DNA from: Aliamphritea spongicola
GTDB lineage: Bacteria > Pseudomonadota > Gammaproteobacteria > Pseudomonadales > Balneatricaceae
Reading direction: 5' to 3'
DNA: 64,000 nucleotides
Assembly (NCBI GenBank): GCA_024347235.1
Contig: AP025283.1
Span: 868,001-932,000 of the forward strand
Program-made: the position numbers and the translations under genes
The notes under the pieces: generated by a model
Databases searched by the model: none
The model's input: the letters and a program-made list of their open reading frames with translations, nothing else
Told to the model about the DNA's origin: nothing
Part shown: piece by piece, positions 23,834 to 32,202 of the stretch
How the letters are laid out: each line of letters begins with the position of its first letter
How positions within the stretch are numbered: position 1 is the first letter of the stretch

Positions 23834-24834
23834 ATGCAATTTAATGCGATTCCTACCAATGTCATTACCGGCTTTTTAGGCGTTGGCAAAACCACCGCCA
23901 TTCAGTATCTGCTGGCAAATAAACCGGATAATGAGCGCTGGGCGGTGCTGGTTAATGAGTTCGGTGAGGTTGGCATTGATGCCAGCATGATGGGGAAGAC
24001 TCTGACGGCGGCATATTTATGCGGGAAGTGCCCGGCGGCTGCATGTGCTGTACGGCGGGTTTACCCATGCAGATGGCGCTGAATCAGCTTATACAGCGGG
24101 CAAAGCCTGACCGTTTGCTGATAGAGCCTACTGGTCTGGGACACCCTCAGGAAGTGCTTGCCAGCCTGCGCAGTGCGGAATACAGCGATGTAATTCAGTT
24201 ACAGGCGACAATGACCCTTGTGGATGCCCGCAAGCTGTCTGACCCTGAATATGCAACAGACGAAACCTACCAGCAGCAGGTCAGTGTTGCAGACTGCATT
24301 ATTGCCCATAAAAGTGATTTGTATGAAGCGGATGAGCTGCAGCAGTTAGATACTTATCTGGCGCAACTGCAGGTTACAGGCAGACCGGTTTATCCGGTGG
24401 CGCATGGCCAGTTACAGCTACAATGGCTGGATGCTCCCTGCCACTGGCAGCCGCAGCCTGAAGTTGACGTTGAGCCTTCCCATAGCCATGGTCATGGTGA
24501 TGTCTTTGCCGCAACACCGGATATGCCGGCAGAAGGCTATCTGCGTAAAGATAATAAAGGTGACGGATATTTCAGCAGTGGATGGATTTTTCAGCCGGAT
24601 TTTGAATTCGATTTCATTACCCTTGAGTCTATCCTGATGGGCATTGATGCTGAGCGGGTGAAAGGTGTGTTCATCACCGATGAAGGGATTTTTGCCTTTA
24701 ACATTGTGGATGGTCTCATGAGCAGCACCGCATTGGATGAGGTATATGACAGCCGGATTGAGGTGATTGGCCGCGATCCTTCCGCATGGCAAACACTGGA
24801 ATCAGATTTACTGGCTGCCAGCCAGCGGTTGTAA
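23834..24834 (+). CDS. CobW/COG0523 family GTPase, YeiR-like (frameshifted)
   Basis: Metal-handling P-loop GTPase. G1 is GFLGVGKTT; the family's metal-binding CxCC is in PGGCMCCTAG, close to VNEFGEVGIDAS; guanine specificity is IIAHKSD. A His-rich loop (SHSHGHGDVF) precedes the C-terminal CobW domain (GVFITDEGIFAFNI). The wording around NEFGEVGID, GLPMQ and KPDRLLIEPTGLGHP is closest to E. coli YeiR, a zinc-binding member. One G is missing near 23991-23994 (MMGEDSDGGIFMREV after repair). Corrected length is about 333 residues. No zinc-responsive operator was recognised upstream. Confidence 0.88.
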
Positions 24835-24855
24835 CCGGGAAAATCGCTTACTCAG

Positions 24856-25946
24856 TTACCGTCCAGGAAATATCCAGTTCCCCAGGGCGTTCAGATACTC
24901 ATCCAGAGTGATCAGCCCTGTACAAGCCTGTGCGCCGCGTTGCGTTAGCTCACCGTTCAGCAGTTTTCGGGTCAGCAATATGGCAGGCATGCAGGGGATA
25001 AAGGACCATCGCCGGATCTGGCCGTCAGTTCAAAGCAGATTTTCTTTGCATCACCGTTATGATCAGTGCCGCTCAGTTGCATATGAAAGGCGCTGTTTGC
25101 TGTGCCCAGCCAGTCGAACAGAAATGACATGCGCAGTAAGAGAGGTGCAGAGCCGCTCAGGTCTCTGATCAGACCGAAGCGTACGCCCCAGGAAAGCAGC
25201 CAGAGGGTGATGTGAATCAGGGGATTTCAAGGCCGGCATAAAAGCGTATGTTTTGAAGGCCGGGATAACGCTCCGGAAATAGCGTCAGATCCGGAATGTC
25301 GCAGTTGCCCAATAATCGCCAGCCTAACAGTGGATAATTTCTGGCCCTGAGTCCCTGCCAGCCATAAATCGTATCCCGTTTTCCATCGGTGAGTGTTTCT
25401 ACAGGCTTGCCTGTGTAGCCCAGTATTGCGGCGGTAGTTGCCAGACCCGGGTGGTTTTCTGAGCGGTGGTTATGCCGTAATCCAGGCTTTCCAGATGGCT
25501 GAATTCAGGCAGGTATTTATCGACAATAGCGGATGTAAGCCCGGGGACGGAGCTGGCTCCGCTGACAACCAGGACATTATTTTCACTGGCGGCGGTATTC
25601 AGAGCCGTGATGCCGCTGACAAACTCCCGGCCATCAGCCAGATCAATGTAATGGGCACCACAGTCAATGCAGGCCTGAGCGACATCGTATCCCTGTTTTT
25701 GGAAAGGGCCTGATGTGTGTATGACAATGTCTGGTTTAAGGCATTTGAAGTGATCTTGCAGCGGTTCACTGATATCTAACCGATAGCTCTGCACGTGAGT
25801 GCCGTGCTGTAACTCCCTGACCAGCGCTTCTGCCTTTTCTTTCGAGCGGCCGGCAATTGTCAGTTTAATGCCGTTTTCTTTGGCGAGTGTTTGACTGATA
25901 AAAGGCCAAAATTACCGTAGCCGCCAATAATAAGTACATGTGTCAT
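24856..25946 (-). CDS. Saccharopine dehydrogenase-like NAD(P)-binding protein (frameshifted)
   Basis: N-terminal Rossmann fold (MTHVLIIGGYGNFG) and the family's central motif (VIHTSGPFQKQGYDVAQAC, then CGAHYIDLADGREFV and SGASSVPGLTSAIVD). Members of this group are usually of unknown substrate, not true lysine-pathway enzymes. Four base losses are inferred: near 25905, 25442 (G-run), 25216-25220 (C-run in coding sense) and 25002. After repair the C-terminal half reads DGKRDTIYGWQGL to NALGNWIFPGR. Its start overlaps the DUF4166 gene by 4 bases, so it is the last gene of a three-gene operon. Confidence 0.82.
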
Positions 25947-26589
25947 CGGGAGGCTGATCCTTTTGCATCGTTTGTGTCTGGTAGCTGGCTGATCATGAAC
26001 TCACCATCATACTGATAGAGTTTCCCCACCAGGGATGGGAAATATGCATACACATGGCGAACCGGTTTTCATCCAGTGCCCACTCTTCTGCATAACCTTT
26101 GCCTATCAGCCAGCTAACCGGTAAAGGAATTTTGAGTTTTCCCAGACAGATAACGTAACCCTGATGTTTCAGTTTTACCTTCTGATCTTCCCACGAATAA
26201 CGCAAAAGCCAGCCAATATGACCTGACATTCTTTCAACTACCAGGTCGTCTTTAATCGGTTCCATGACTGAACTGAACCGGTAATGGGGCTTTTCTCTGA
26301 ACCTGAACAGACGTTCAAAACGGAAGTGGTTGTTGTCCGGCGAACTGTGGAAATCAACCGTAATCGGTACATCGGTTTCGCTGTGTGGCGGAATGCTTTT
26401 CAGTCGCCAGAGTATCTGTGCACACAGTTTTAATGGGCGGGCGCACCAGACATTGATCGTACCTGTTACCTGAGTATGGTCATTACTATAGGGCCTGTTG
26501 AGATAATGCTTGTGCATGACTGCCGGTAGCAGAGGCCACTGCCTGTCAAACACACGGCTAAAAACCGGTTGGCTGTTATCGGTCGTCAT
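25943..26589 (-). CDS. DUF4166 domain protein (frameshifted)
   Basis: About 216 residues after adding one base near 26021-26024, which replaces a short false tail by HPWWGKLYQYDGEFMISQ, the typical end of this family. Other family-like stretches are LPAVMHKHYLNRPY, VDFHSSPDNNHFRFER and RMSGHIGWLLRYSW. No enzyme motif is visible. DUF4166 domains often occur fused to or next to saccharopine-dehydrogenase-like proteins, as here. Both ends show 4-base ATGA overlaps with the flanking genes, indicating translational coupling. Confidence 0.8.
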
Positions 26590-27051
26590 AAGGGCTTGAG
26601 TACCATCAGGAAAAAATGATCAGAATACTGATAAACGCCGGAATGCCCAATGCAATCCACCAGTGGAACAGTTTACGGTAGTCTGAGGGCAGGGGGCTTT
26701 GGGTGGCGTTGGCCAGAATCAGTTGTTGCTTTAGTTTTATCTGAATCCAGATGACGGGAAACCAGCACAGGCCGATAAGTAAATACAGAACGTAACTTGC
26801 GACCAGCCATGCTGAATCCCAGCTATAGCCGGCCAGGTGAATCAACCAGACACCGGACACAGGTTGGAAAATCGCGGCGGGAGGGTAAACAGATAATCGG
26901 CCAGTACGGTGTTGCGAGCGGCGTATAGCCGGGCACCGGAATCATCACTGAAATAACTGCGAAACATGAAAAATGCAATGCCTGCGCCGGTACCGAACAG
27001 AACCGCGGCGCTCAGGATATGCAGTGTTTTCACCGTCAGGTAAAGAGTCAT
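26586..27051 (-). CDS. DUF2269 family integral membrane protein (frameshifted)
   Basis: About 155 residues with four hydrophobic helices: TLHILSAAVLFGTGAGIAFF, the segment around FQPVSGVWLIHLAG, LVASYVLYLLIGLCWFPVIW and ALGIPAFISILIIFF. The start MTLYLTVKTLHILSA is typical of DUF2269 proteins. Base losses are inferred near 26878-26882 (LPAAIFQPVSG after repair) and in the T-run near 26609-26614. First gene of the operon with DUF4166 and the saccharopine-dehydrogenase-like protein; function unknown. Confidence 0.75.
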
Positions 27052-27315
27052 TGAATAACTGATCCTTCAGTTAAAGCCTGAGCCCTCACTTTAGCAGATT
27101 CCAGAAGCAATGAAATGCTTTGTCCGGTGTATGGAATGCTGGTGGTGTATGAAGCTTTTAAGGTAAATTCAGAAGTGTGCGGGAGTTTATTCTGAAATTA
27201 AAAATGATTCGGAAAAATGGCCTGAAACGTCTGTTTGAGTGGCTTTCGGCTGGTTTTACATTGTCGCAAAGCGTCACCTTTTGCCTTTTGCGGCACGCTA
27301 TTTTTGTTTTGAGCT

Positions 27316-27843
27316 CTAATCTTCTATGGCTCTGGCCTGTTTCTCTGTGTCGTTCAGGGCGGTGTCCTTGGCAGGGGCCCCTATGTCTAACAGCGGCGAA
27401 GCATCTAGGCTTTCGGCGTCCATCATGCTGGCGACACGCTGCAGAGAAGACAAAATCTGGGTCTGTTCCCAGCTCTCAAGACTCTCCAAACGGTCGATAA
27501 ATGCCTCGTGAAGCAAGGGTGGCGCTGTTTCCAATACTTCGATACCTTGTTTGGTAAGGCGGGCGTTCACGATACGTCTGTCGCTGGCGCTACGTACCCG
27601 TTCCACCAGTTGCCGGTCTTCAAGCCGGTTCAGTATGGTTGTTACGGTTGCCTGACTGAGGGATACGTCAACCGACAGGCGCCTGACAGTGACGTCGCCG
27701 AGATTTTTTATCGCTCTTAAAACCATTACCTGAGGAATTGTCAGACCACAGCTTTTTGAAACACGTTTAGACTGCAAATCAGTTGCGCGGATGATCCGGC
27801 GCAGCGCAATCAGAACTTCTTGCCAGCGTGTTGATTCATTCAT
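27316..27843 (-). CDS. MarR family transcriptional regulator (CosR/EctR-like)
   Basis: Winged-helix dimeric regulator, intact, about 175 residues. Start ATG at 27843 (MNESTRWQEVLIALRRIIRA). The helix-turn-helix and wing are clear: LTIPQVMVLRAI, VSLSQATVTTILNRLEDRQLVER, SASDRRIVNARLTKQG. The N-terminal WQEVLIALRRIIRAT resembles compatible-solute regulators of the CosR/EctR type, by recollection. It diverges from proXWV across a 157-base interval with a near-perfect palindrome, so it most likely controls that importer. Confidence 0.85.
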   Translation of the reverse strand: MNESTRWQEVLIALRRIIRATDLQSKRVSKSCGLTIPQVMVLRAIKNLGDVTVRRLSVDVSLSQATVTTILNRLEDRQLVERVRSASDRRIVNARLTKQGIEVLETAPPLLHEAFIDRLESLESWEQTQILSSLQRVASMMDAESLDASPLLDIGAPAKDTALNDTEKQARAIED

Positions 27844-27917
27844 TATTAATTTCAATCAGTTAGTAAGGATGACATAAAGTAATGGCCCCATTATATGACA
27901 AAATGAATAAAGGTTTG

Positions 27918-27936
27918 AACTCTAAATATTAGAGTT
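27918..27936. promoter_or_regulatory. Palindrome, candidate MarR operator
   Basis: AACTCTAAATATTAGAGTT: two 8-base arms that pair perfectly around a 3-base centre. It lies between the divergent marR and proX genes, about 65 bases before the proX start. The length and symmetry fit a MarR dimer site. Confidence 0.6.
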
Positions 27937-28000
27937 GTAAGATGAATTTCAGGCATTATAAAACAATAACATTAGCCCGATTTTATGGGACGGAGATATC

Positions 28001-28988
28001 ATGAAAACACTGTTAGCAGCTGTACCATTGGTAATTGCAAGTTCACTGACACATGCGGCCGATTGCGGTACCGTTACTATTGCTGAAATGAACTGGGCCT
28101 CCGCGGAATTCGCCGCCAACCTGGATAAAATCATTCTTGAAGAAGGTTACGGATGTAACGTTGAGTTAATCCGGATCAACCGTAACCTCCTTTGCCTCTA
28201 TGGAGTCTAAAGGTCAGCCGGACATCGCACCGGAACTGTGGGCCAACGCATTTTTCGATCGTATTGATGCAGCTGTAGAAAAGGGCGACATTGTTCGTGG
28301 CCCGCGTCTGATCACCGATGCTGCAGAAGGCTGGTTCATTTCTAAAGCGGTTGCCGATGCTCATCCGGAAATTAAAACTGTTCAGGACGTACTGAACAAC
28401 CCTCAATTATTCCCAAGCAAAGAAGATCCGAATGTAGGTCAGTTCATGACCTGTCCTGCGGGCTGGGCGTGTCAGATTGCATCTAACAACCTGGCTAAAC
28501 CATCAGCATTCGACTTTGCCAAGCATAACTTCACAGTTGTAGATCCGGGTTCTGCTGCGGGTCTGGACGGTGCAATTGCCAAGTCTTATGACCGTGAAGA
28601 AGCGTGGTTCGGTTATTACTGGCAGCCAACAGTGCCAATCACCAAGTACGAGCTGAAAAAGCTGGACTTCGGTGTTGAGTTCGATAAAGAACACTGGGAT
28701 GGCTGTCTGGTTAACGAAACCTGTGCAGAGCCGAAGAAGTCTGATTACACACCTTCCGACGTAATGACTGTTGTGGTGTCTAAGTTTGCTAACTCTCACC
28801 CTGAAGAAATGAAGTACCTGAACACTCGTTCTTATGATTCCAACATGGCGGGTCAGGTAATCGTTTACATGGATGATAACCAGGCAAACGGTGAAGACGG
28901 TGCATACTTCTTCCTGCAGAACTTTGAAGATGTATGGACTAAGTGGGTACCTGCAGACGTAGCTGAGAAAATCAAAGCTGCCCTGTAA
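28001..28988 (+). CDS. proX: Glycine betaine/choline-type ABC transporter, periplasmic binding protein (frameshifted)
   Basis: Signal peptide MKTLLAAVPLVIASSLTHA, then an OpuAC/ProX-type domain (VTIAEMNWASAEFAANL, DIAPELWANAF, AWFGYYWQPTVP). The aromatic residues expected to form the cation-pi cage for a quaternary ammonium (several Trp and Tyr) are abundant, though I cannot assign them exactly. Two base losses lie close together near 28172-28176; after repair the sequence is VELIPGSTVTSFASMES. Corrected length is about 330 residues. First gene of an importer operon with proW and proV. Confidence 0.9.
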
Positions 28989-29024
28989 TACCGCACAACT
29001 GTTATACACATAATAAGAATCGTA

Positions 29025-29080
29025 GGCAGGGCTGCAGTGGGTAATTATCTGAATACCCACTGCACTTTCGGTACCCTGCC
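29025..29080 (+). other. Long intercistronic stem-loop between proX and proW
   Basis: Inner stem GCAGTGGGTA / TACCCACTGC (10 perfect pairs, 29034-29043 and 29054-29063) and outer stem GGCAGGG / CCCTGCC (7 pairs, 29025-29031 and 29074-29080), separated by an uneven internal loop. No T-run follows. The position after the binding-protein gene suggests protection of the proX mRNA and reduced read-through to the membrane components. Confidence 0.75.
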
Positions 29081-29099
29081 TTCCTGATAAGGAGCAAAA

Positions 29100-29986
29100 A
29101 TGAGCTGGTCTGACTTCCCGAGTATGTCGAGGGCGATCTGCGCAGCATGCGCAAAGCTATCGACGATGGCTTCCGCGAGTTCACCCAGGCTTATGGTGAA
29201 TCGCTAGAAGCGTTTTTCGATCCCCTGTTAACTTTTCTTGTCTGGAGCGAAAAAGTTCTTCTCAATTCTCCATGGCCTCTGGTAATTATTGCGATAGCGG
29301 GACTGGCTTATTTAGGTAGCCGAAGCTGGAAGCTGGTTGTGGGTGTCATTGTTGCTTTCTGCGTCATCGGTTATCTGGGGATGTGGGAAGATACGATGAG
29401 TACGCTCAGTATCATTACCGTATGTACCATTGTTGCGATAGCAATCGGTATTCCACTGGGTATTCTGATGGCGCGGTCTGACAAAGTTCAGGCAGTGGTT
29501 ACGCCGATACTCGATATCATGCAGACCATGCCGAGTTTCGTATATCTGATTCCGGTGGTTATGTTGCTGGGTATCGGTAAAGTACCGGGTCTGATTGCAG
29601 TAATTATTTATGCACTGCCACCAATCGTTCGTCTGACCAACCTGGGTATCCGTCACGTGGACCCGGATGTTGTGGAAGCGGCTAACGCTTACGGTTGTAC
29701 CTCCTGGCAGAAGCTGAAGAACGTTCAGATTCCACTGGCATTACCTTCTATCTTTGCCGGTGTTAACCAAACCATCATGATGGCGCTGTCTATGGTAGTA
29801 ATCGCCTCTATGATCGGTGTTAAAGGTCTGGGTCAGCCGGTACTGAAGGCGATTACCAACCAGTATTTCTCTATGGGTCTGTTAAACGGTCTGGCGATCG
29901 TAGCAATTGCAATTATTTTTGACCGGGTTTCACAGCAGTACGGCTTACGTATTCAGAAACATCGCGAAGGAGGTCACGGTGTCTGA
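29100..29986 (+). CDS. proW: Glycine betaine-type ABC transporter permease (frameshifted)
   Basis: Membrane subunit of the importer. Starts MSWSDFPEYVEGDLRSM after adding one C near 29117-29119, preceded by AAGGAG. Several transmembrane helices are visible (PLVIIAIAGLAYLG, VVGVIVAFCVIGYLGMW, IITVCTIVAIAIGIPLG). The ABC-permease EAA loop is present (VVEAANAYGCTSWQKLKNVQIPLALP, key part EAANAYGCTSWQKLKNVQIP). Corrected length is about 295 residues. Its end overlaps the proV start by 8 bases. Confidence 0.92.
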
Positions 29987-31040
29987 TAAAGATGTAAAAA
30001 TTCGCATTGAAGGGCTATCGAAAATTTTCGGTGCTAACCCTAAGTCGGTGATTCCTCAGGTACAGCAGGGCATCAGTAAAGAAGACCTGCTAAAGAAACA
30101 TAAGCATGTACTGGGTCTGGATAACATCAATATGGACCTGCATGATCACTCAATTGAGGTGATCATGGGATTATCAGGCTCCGGTAAATCGACGCTGATC
30201 CGTCACATTAACCGCCTGATTGATCCGACAATCGGTAACATTATCATCGACGGTGAAAACGTCTGTGATATGAATGACAAGCAGTTGCGAGACTTCCGTC
30301 AGGCAAAAACTGCAATGGTATTCCAGAAGTTTGCACTGTTACCGCACCGTACCGTTATTGATAACGTACGTTTTGGTCTGGAAATGCAGGGCAAAGACGG
30401 TGCCTTTATCAAAGAAAAGGCGCACTACTGGCTGGAGCGTGTAGGCCTGAAAGGCTTTGAAAAGCACTACCCTGCACAGTTGTCCGGTGGTATGCAGCAG
30501 CGAGTAGGTCTGGCACGGGCGCTGGCCTGTGATGCAGATATTCTGATGATGGACGAAGCATTCTCGGCACTGGATCCACTGATCCGTTCCGATATGCAGG
30601 ACATTCTGCTGGAGCTTCAGGTCGAGCTGAAGAAGACCATTGTCTTCATCACCCACGACCTGGATGAAGCACTTAAGATCGGTGACCGGATCGCTATTCT
30701 GAACAATGGCCGTCTGGTACAGCAGGGTCCTGCTCAGGATATCCTGATGAACCCGGCTGACGATTACGTGGAACGTTTCGTTGCCGACGTAAACCGTACC
30801 CGTGTACTGCTGGCTAAGTCGATCATGTCGGCGCAGGTACCATCTGAAATTAATCACACTGATACGGTTGTGGTTGGCCAGGATGATACCGTTCAGGAAG
30901 TACTGCACCAGATGCTGACTGAAGACGCACTGCAGGTTGTAGTCGCGGATGAAGATGGTCAGCACGTTGGTAGTATCGATACTGATACACTGGCAGAAGC
31001 GGTTAGCCATCAGGTTGAAGAAGAGAAAACCACTACCTGA
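29979..31040 (+). CDS. proV: Glycine betaine-type ABC transporter ATP-binding protein
   Basis: ATPase of the importer, intact, 353 residues from a GTG start. The GTG is chosen because a strong GAAGGAGGT site lies 5 bases before it, inside proW; an in-frame start further upstream would lack this. Walker A GLSGSGKST, signature LSGGMQQRVGLARAL, Walker B ILMMDEAF and switch THDLDEA are all present. The N-terminus has the ProV/OpuA-specific extension (IFGANPKSVIPQVQQG). The C-terminal 70 residues look like a CBS region (TVQEVLHQMLTEDALQVVVA), which in OpuA senses ionic strength. Confidence 0.95.
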   Translation: MSDKDVKIRIEGLSKIFGANPKSVIPQVQQGISKEDLLKKHKHVLGLDNINMDLHDHSIEVIMGLSGSGKSTLIRHINRLIDPTIGNIIIDGENVCDMNDKQLRDFRQAKTAMVFQKFALLPHRTVIDNVRFGLEMQGKDGAFIKEKAHYWLERVGLKGFEKHYPAQLSGGMQQRVGLARALACDADILMMDEAFSALDPLIRSDMQDILLELQVELKKTIVFITHDLDEALKIGDRIAILNNGRLVQQGPAQDILMNPADDYVERFVADVNRTRVLLAKSIMSAQVPSEINHTDTVVVGQDDTVQEVLHQMLTEDALQVVVADEDGQHVGSIDTDTLAEAVSHQVEEEKTTT

Positions 31041-31057
31041 TTACAGGTGGTATGACA

Positions 31058-31083
31058 AAAAGGCTGCCCTATGGCAGCCTTTT
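31058..31083. terminator. Bidirectional rho-independent terminator after proV
   Basis: AAAAGGCTGCC and GGCAGCCTTTT form an 11-pair stem with a 4-base loop. A-run on one side and T-run on the other let it serve both proV and the convergent LysR gene. Confidence 0.9.
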
Positions 31084-31093
31084 GTGCCTGTAA

Positions 31094-32026
31094 TTACATG
31101 CGTTCCAGCATGTCCGGCTGGCTGCTGGTGGCCAGTTTTTCAGCCAGCCATTGCTGTAACAGTTCGGCATTATGGCTGATAATTCTGGAAGGTTCGCAAA
31201 GCAAAACATAACCGTAGCCGTTAAGGCCATGATCAAAAGGGCTGACCAGTAAGCCGTTATCCAGCTCGTTACGCATTAACGCATCTGCGAGCATCCAGCC
31301 CTGGCCATCGATGGCTGCCTGCACCCTTACGTTGGCGTCACTCAGTGTTCGGCGGGGATTGGGCAGGTTGTCCTCCTGCCCGTCAAACCATTCCGTCCAG
31401 AAGTCCTGAGCCCGGTCTTCACATAATAAAGTGATATCGCACCATGGTGGCTGCAGCATGGCTTCGCGTGGCAGTTTTACCTGAGCGTTATAACCAAGTT
31501 TCTCCAGCAGTCCCGGACTGCAAACCGGGAACATGGGCATCGTTGCCTGCATGATCCGGTCAGGGGATGAGCTCTGTTTTGACGGACTCCAGCGTAGCGC
31601 CATATCGACATCAGGAAGTTTGAAGTCTGCTGAGTTAACCGTGTGCTGCAGTACGATGGAGACATTCGGATAGCGTTCATTAAAGCCAGCGATGTTAGCC
31701 GATAGCCAGCGCACCGCAACGTAAGTGGTGACCGCCACAGTGACCTGGCTGTTGTGGTCGGTTTTCAGTGCCTCAAAGCTTTGGCGCAACTCAGTAAAGA
31801 CCTGCTGGGTGCTTTTTAACAGGCTCTGTCCTGCTTCAGTCAGGTAGACCTGACGGGTTGCCCGGCGAAACAGCGCACAATTGAGATGATCCTCAAGCTT
31901 TCTTATCTGATAGCTGACGGCGCCTTTCGTGAGGCAAAGTTCGTCAGCAGCCAGACTGAAGCTCAGGTGCCGGGCGGCAGCTTCAAATACTTTCAGTGAA
32001 TCCAGTGCAGGCAGGTCATGTTTCAT
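31094..32026 (-). CDS. LysR-type regulator, GcvA-like
   Basis: Intact, 310 residues. The N-terminal winged helix is FEAAARHLSFSLAADELCLTKGAVSYQIRKLEDHL (key part AADELCLTKGAVSYQIRKLE), followed by an effector-binding domain with the typical CSPGLLEK, WTEWFDGQ and DANVRVQAAIDGQGWML motifs of the GcvA/AmpR group. It diverges from the dimethylglycine-dehydrogenase-like gene, which it probably controls together with mttB. Confidence 0.92.
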   Translation of the reverse strand: MKHDLPALDSLKVFEAAARHLSFSLAADELCLTKGAVSYQIRKLEDHLNCALFRRATRQVYLTEAGQSLLKSTQQVFTELRQSFEALKTDHNSQVTVAVTTYVAVRWLSANIAGFNERYPNVSIVLQHTVNSADFKLPDVDMALRWSPSKQSSSPDRIMQATMPMFPVCSPGLLEKLGYNAQVKLPREAMLQPPWCDITLLCEDRAQDFWTEWFDGQEDNLPNPRRTLSDANVRVQAAIDGQGWMLADALMRNELDNGLLVSPFDHGLNGYGYVLLCEPSRIISHNAELLQQWLAEKLATSSQPDMLERM

Positions 32027-32067
32027 AAAAGCTCTGTGCTAACAGTTTAATTTGATTGAACCATATA

Positions 32068-32096
32068 ACAAATTTTTCGGTTTGTCAGTGATCACT
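32068..32096. promoter_or_regulatory. Candidate LysR binding region between lysR and the DMGDH-like gene
   Basis: ACAAA-N8-TTTGT (32068-32085) is followed immediately by the perfect palindrome AGTGATCACT (32087-32096). Both lie in the 176-base divergent interval. The 10-base string TTCGGTTTGT (32076-32085) recurs exactly before the second catabolic block, at 39826-39835. Confidence 0.4.
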
Positions 32097-32202
32097 TTCT
32101 TGGGGAATATCAGGGAAGAAACATAACCGCACAAACTGTCTGCCGGGTGGGCTAAAACTCAGCGTCCCGGCAGACTTGCTAAGAATAAGAAGGATTTGTT
32201 GC

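Noticed and set aside
28503-29060. Minus-strand open frame across proX and the proX-proW hairpin
   Set aside because: Complement of proX and the inverted repeat; no family similarity.
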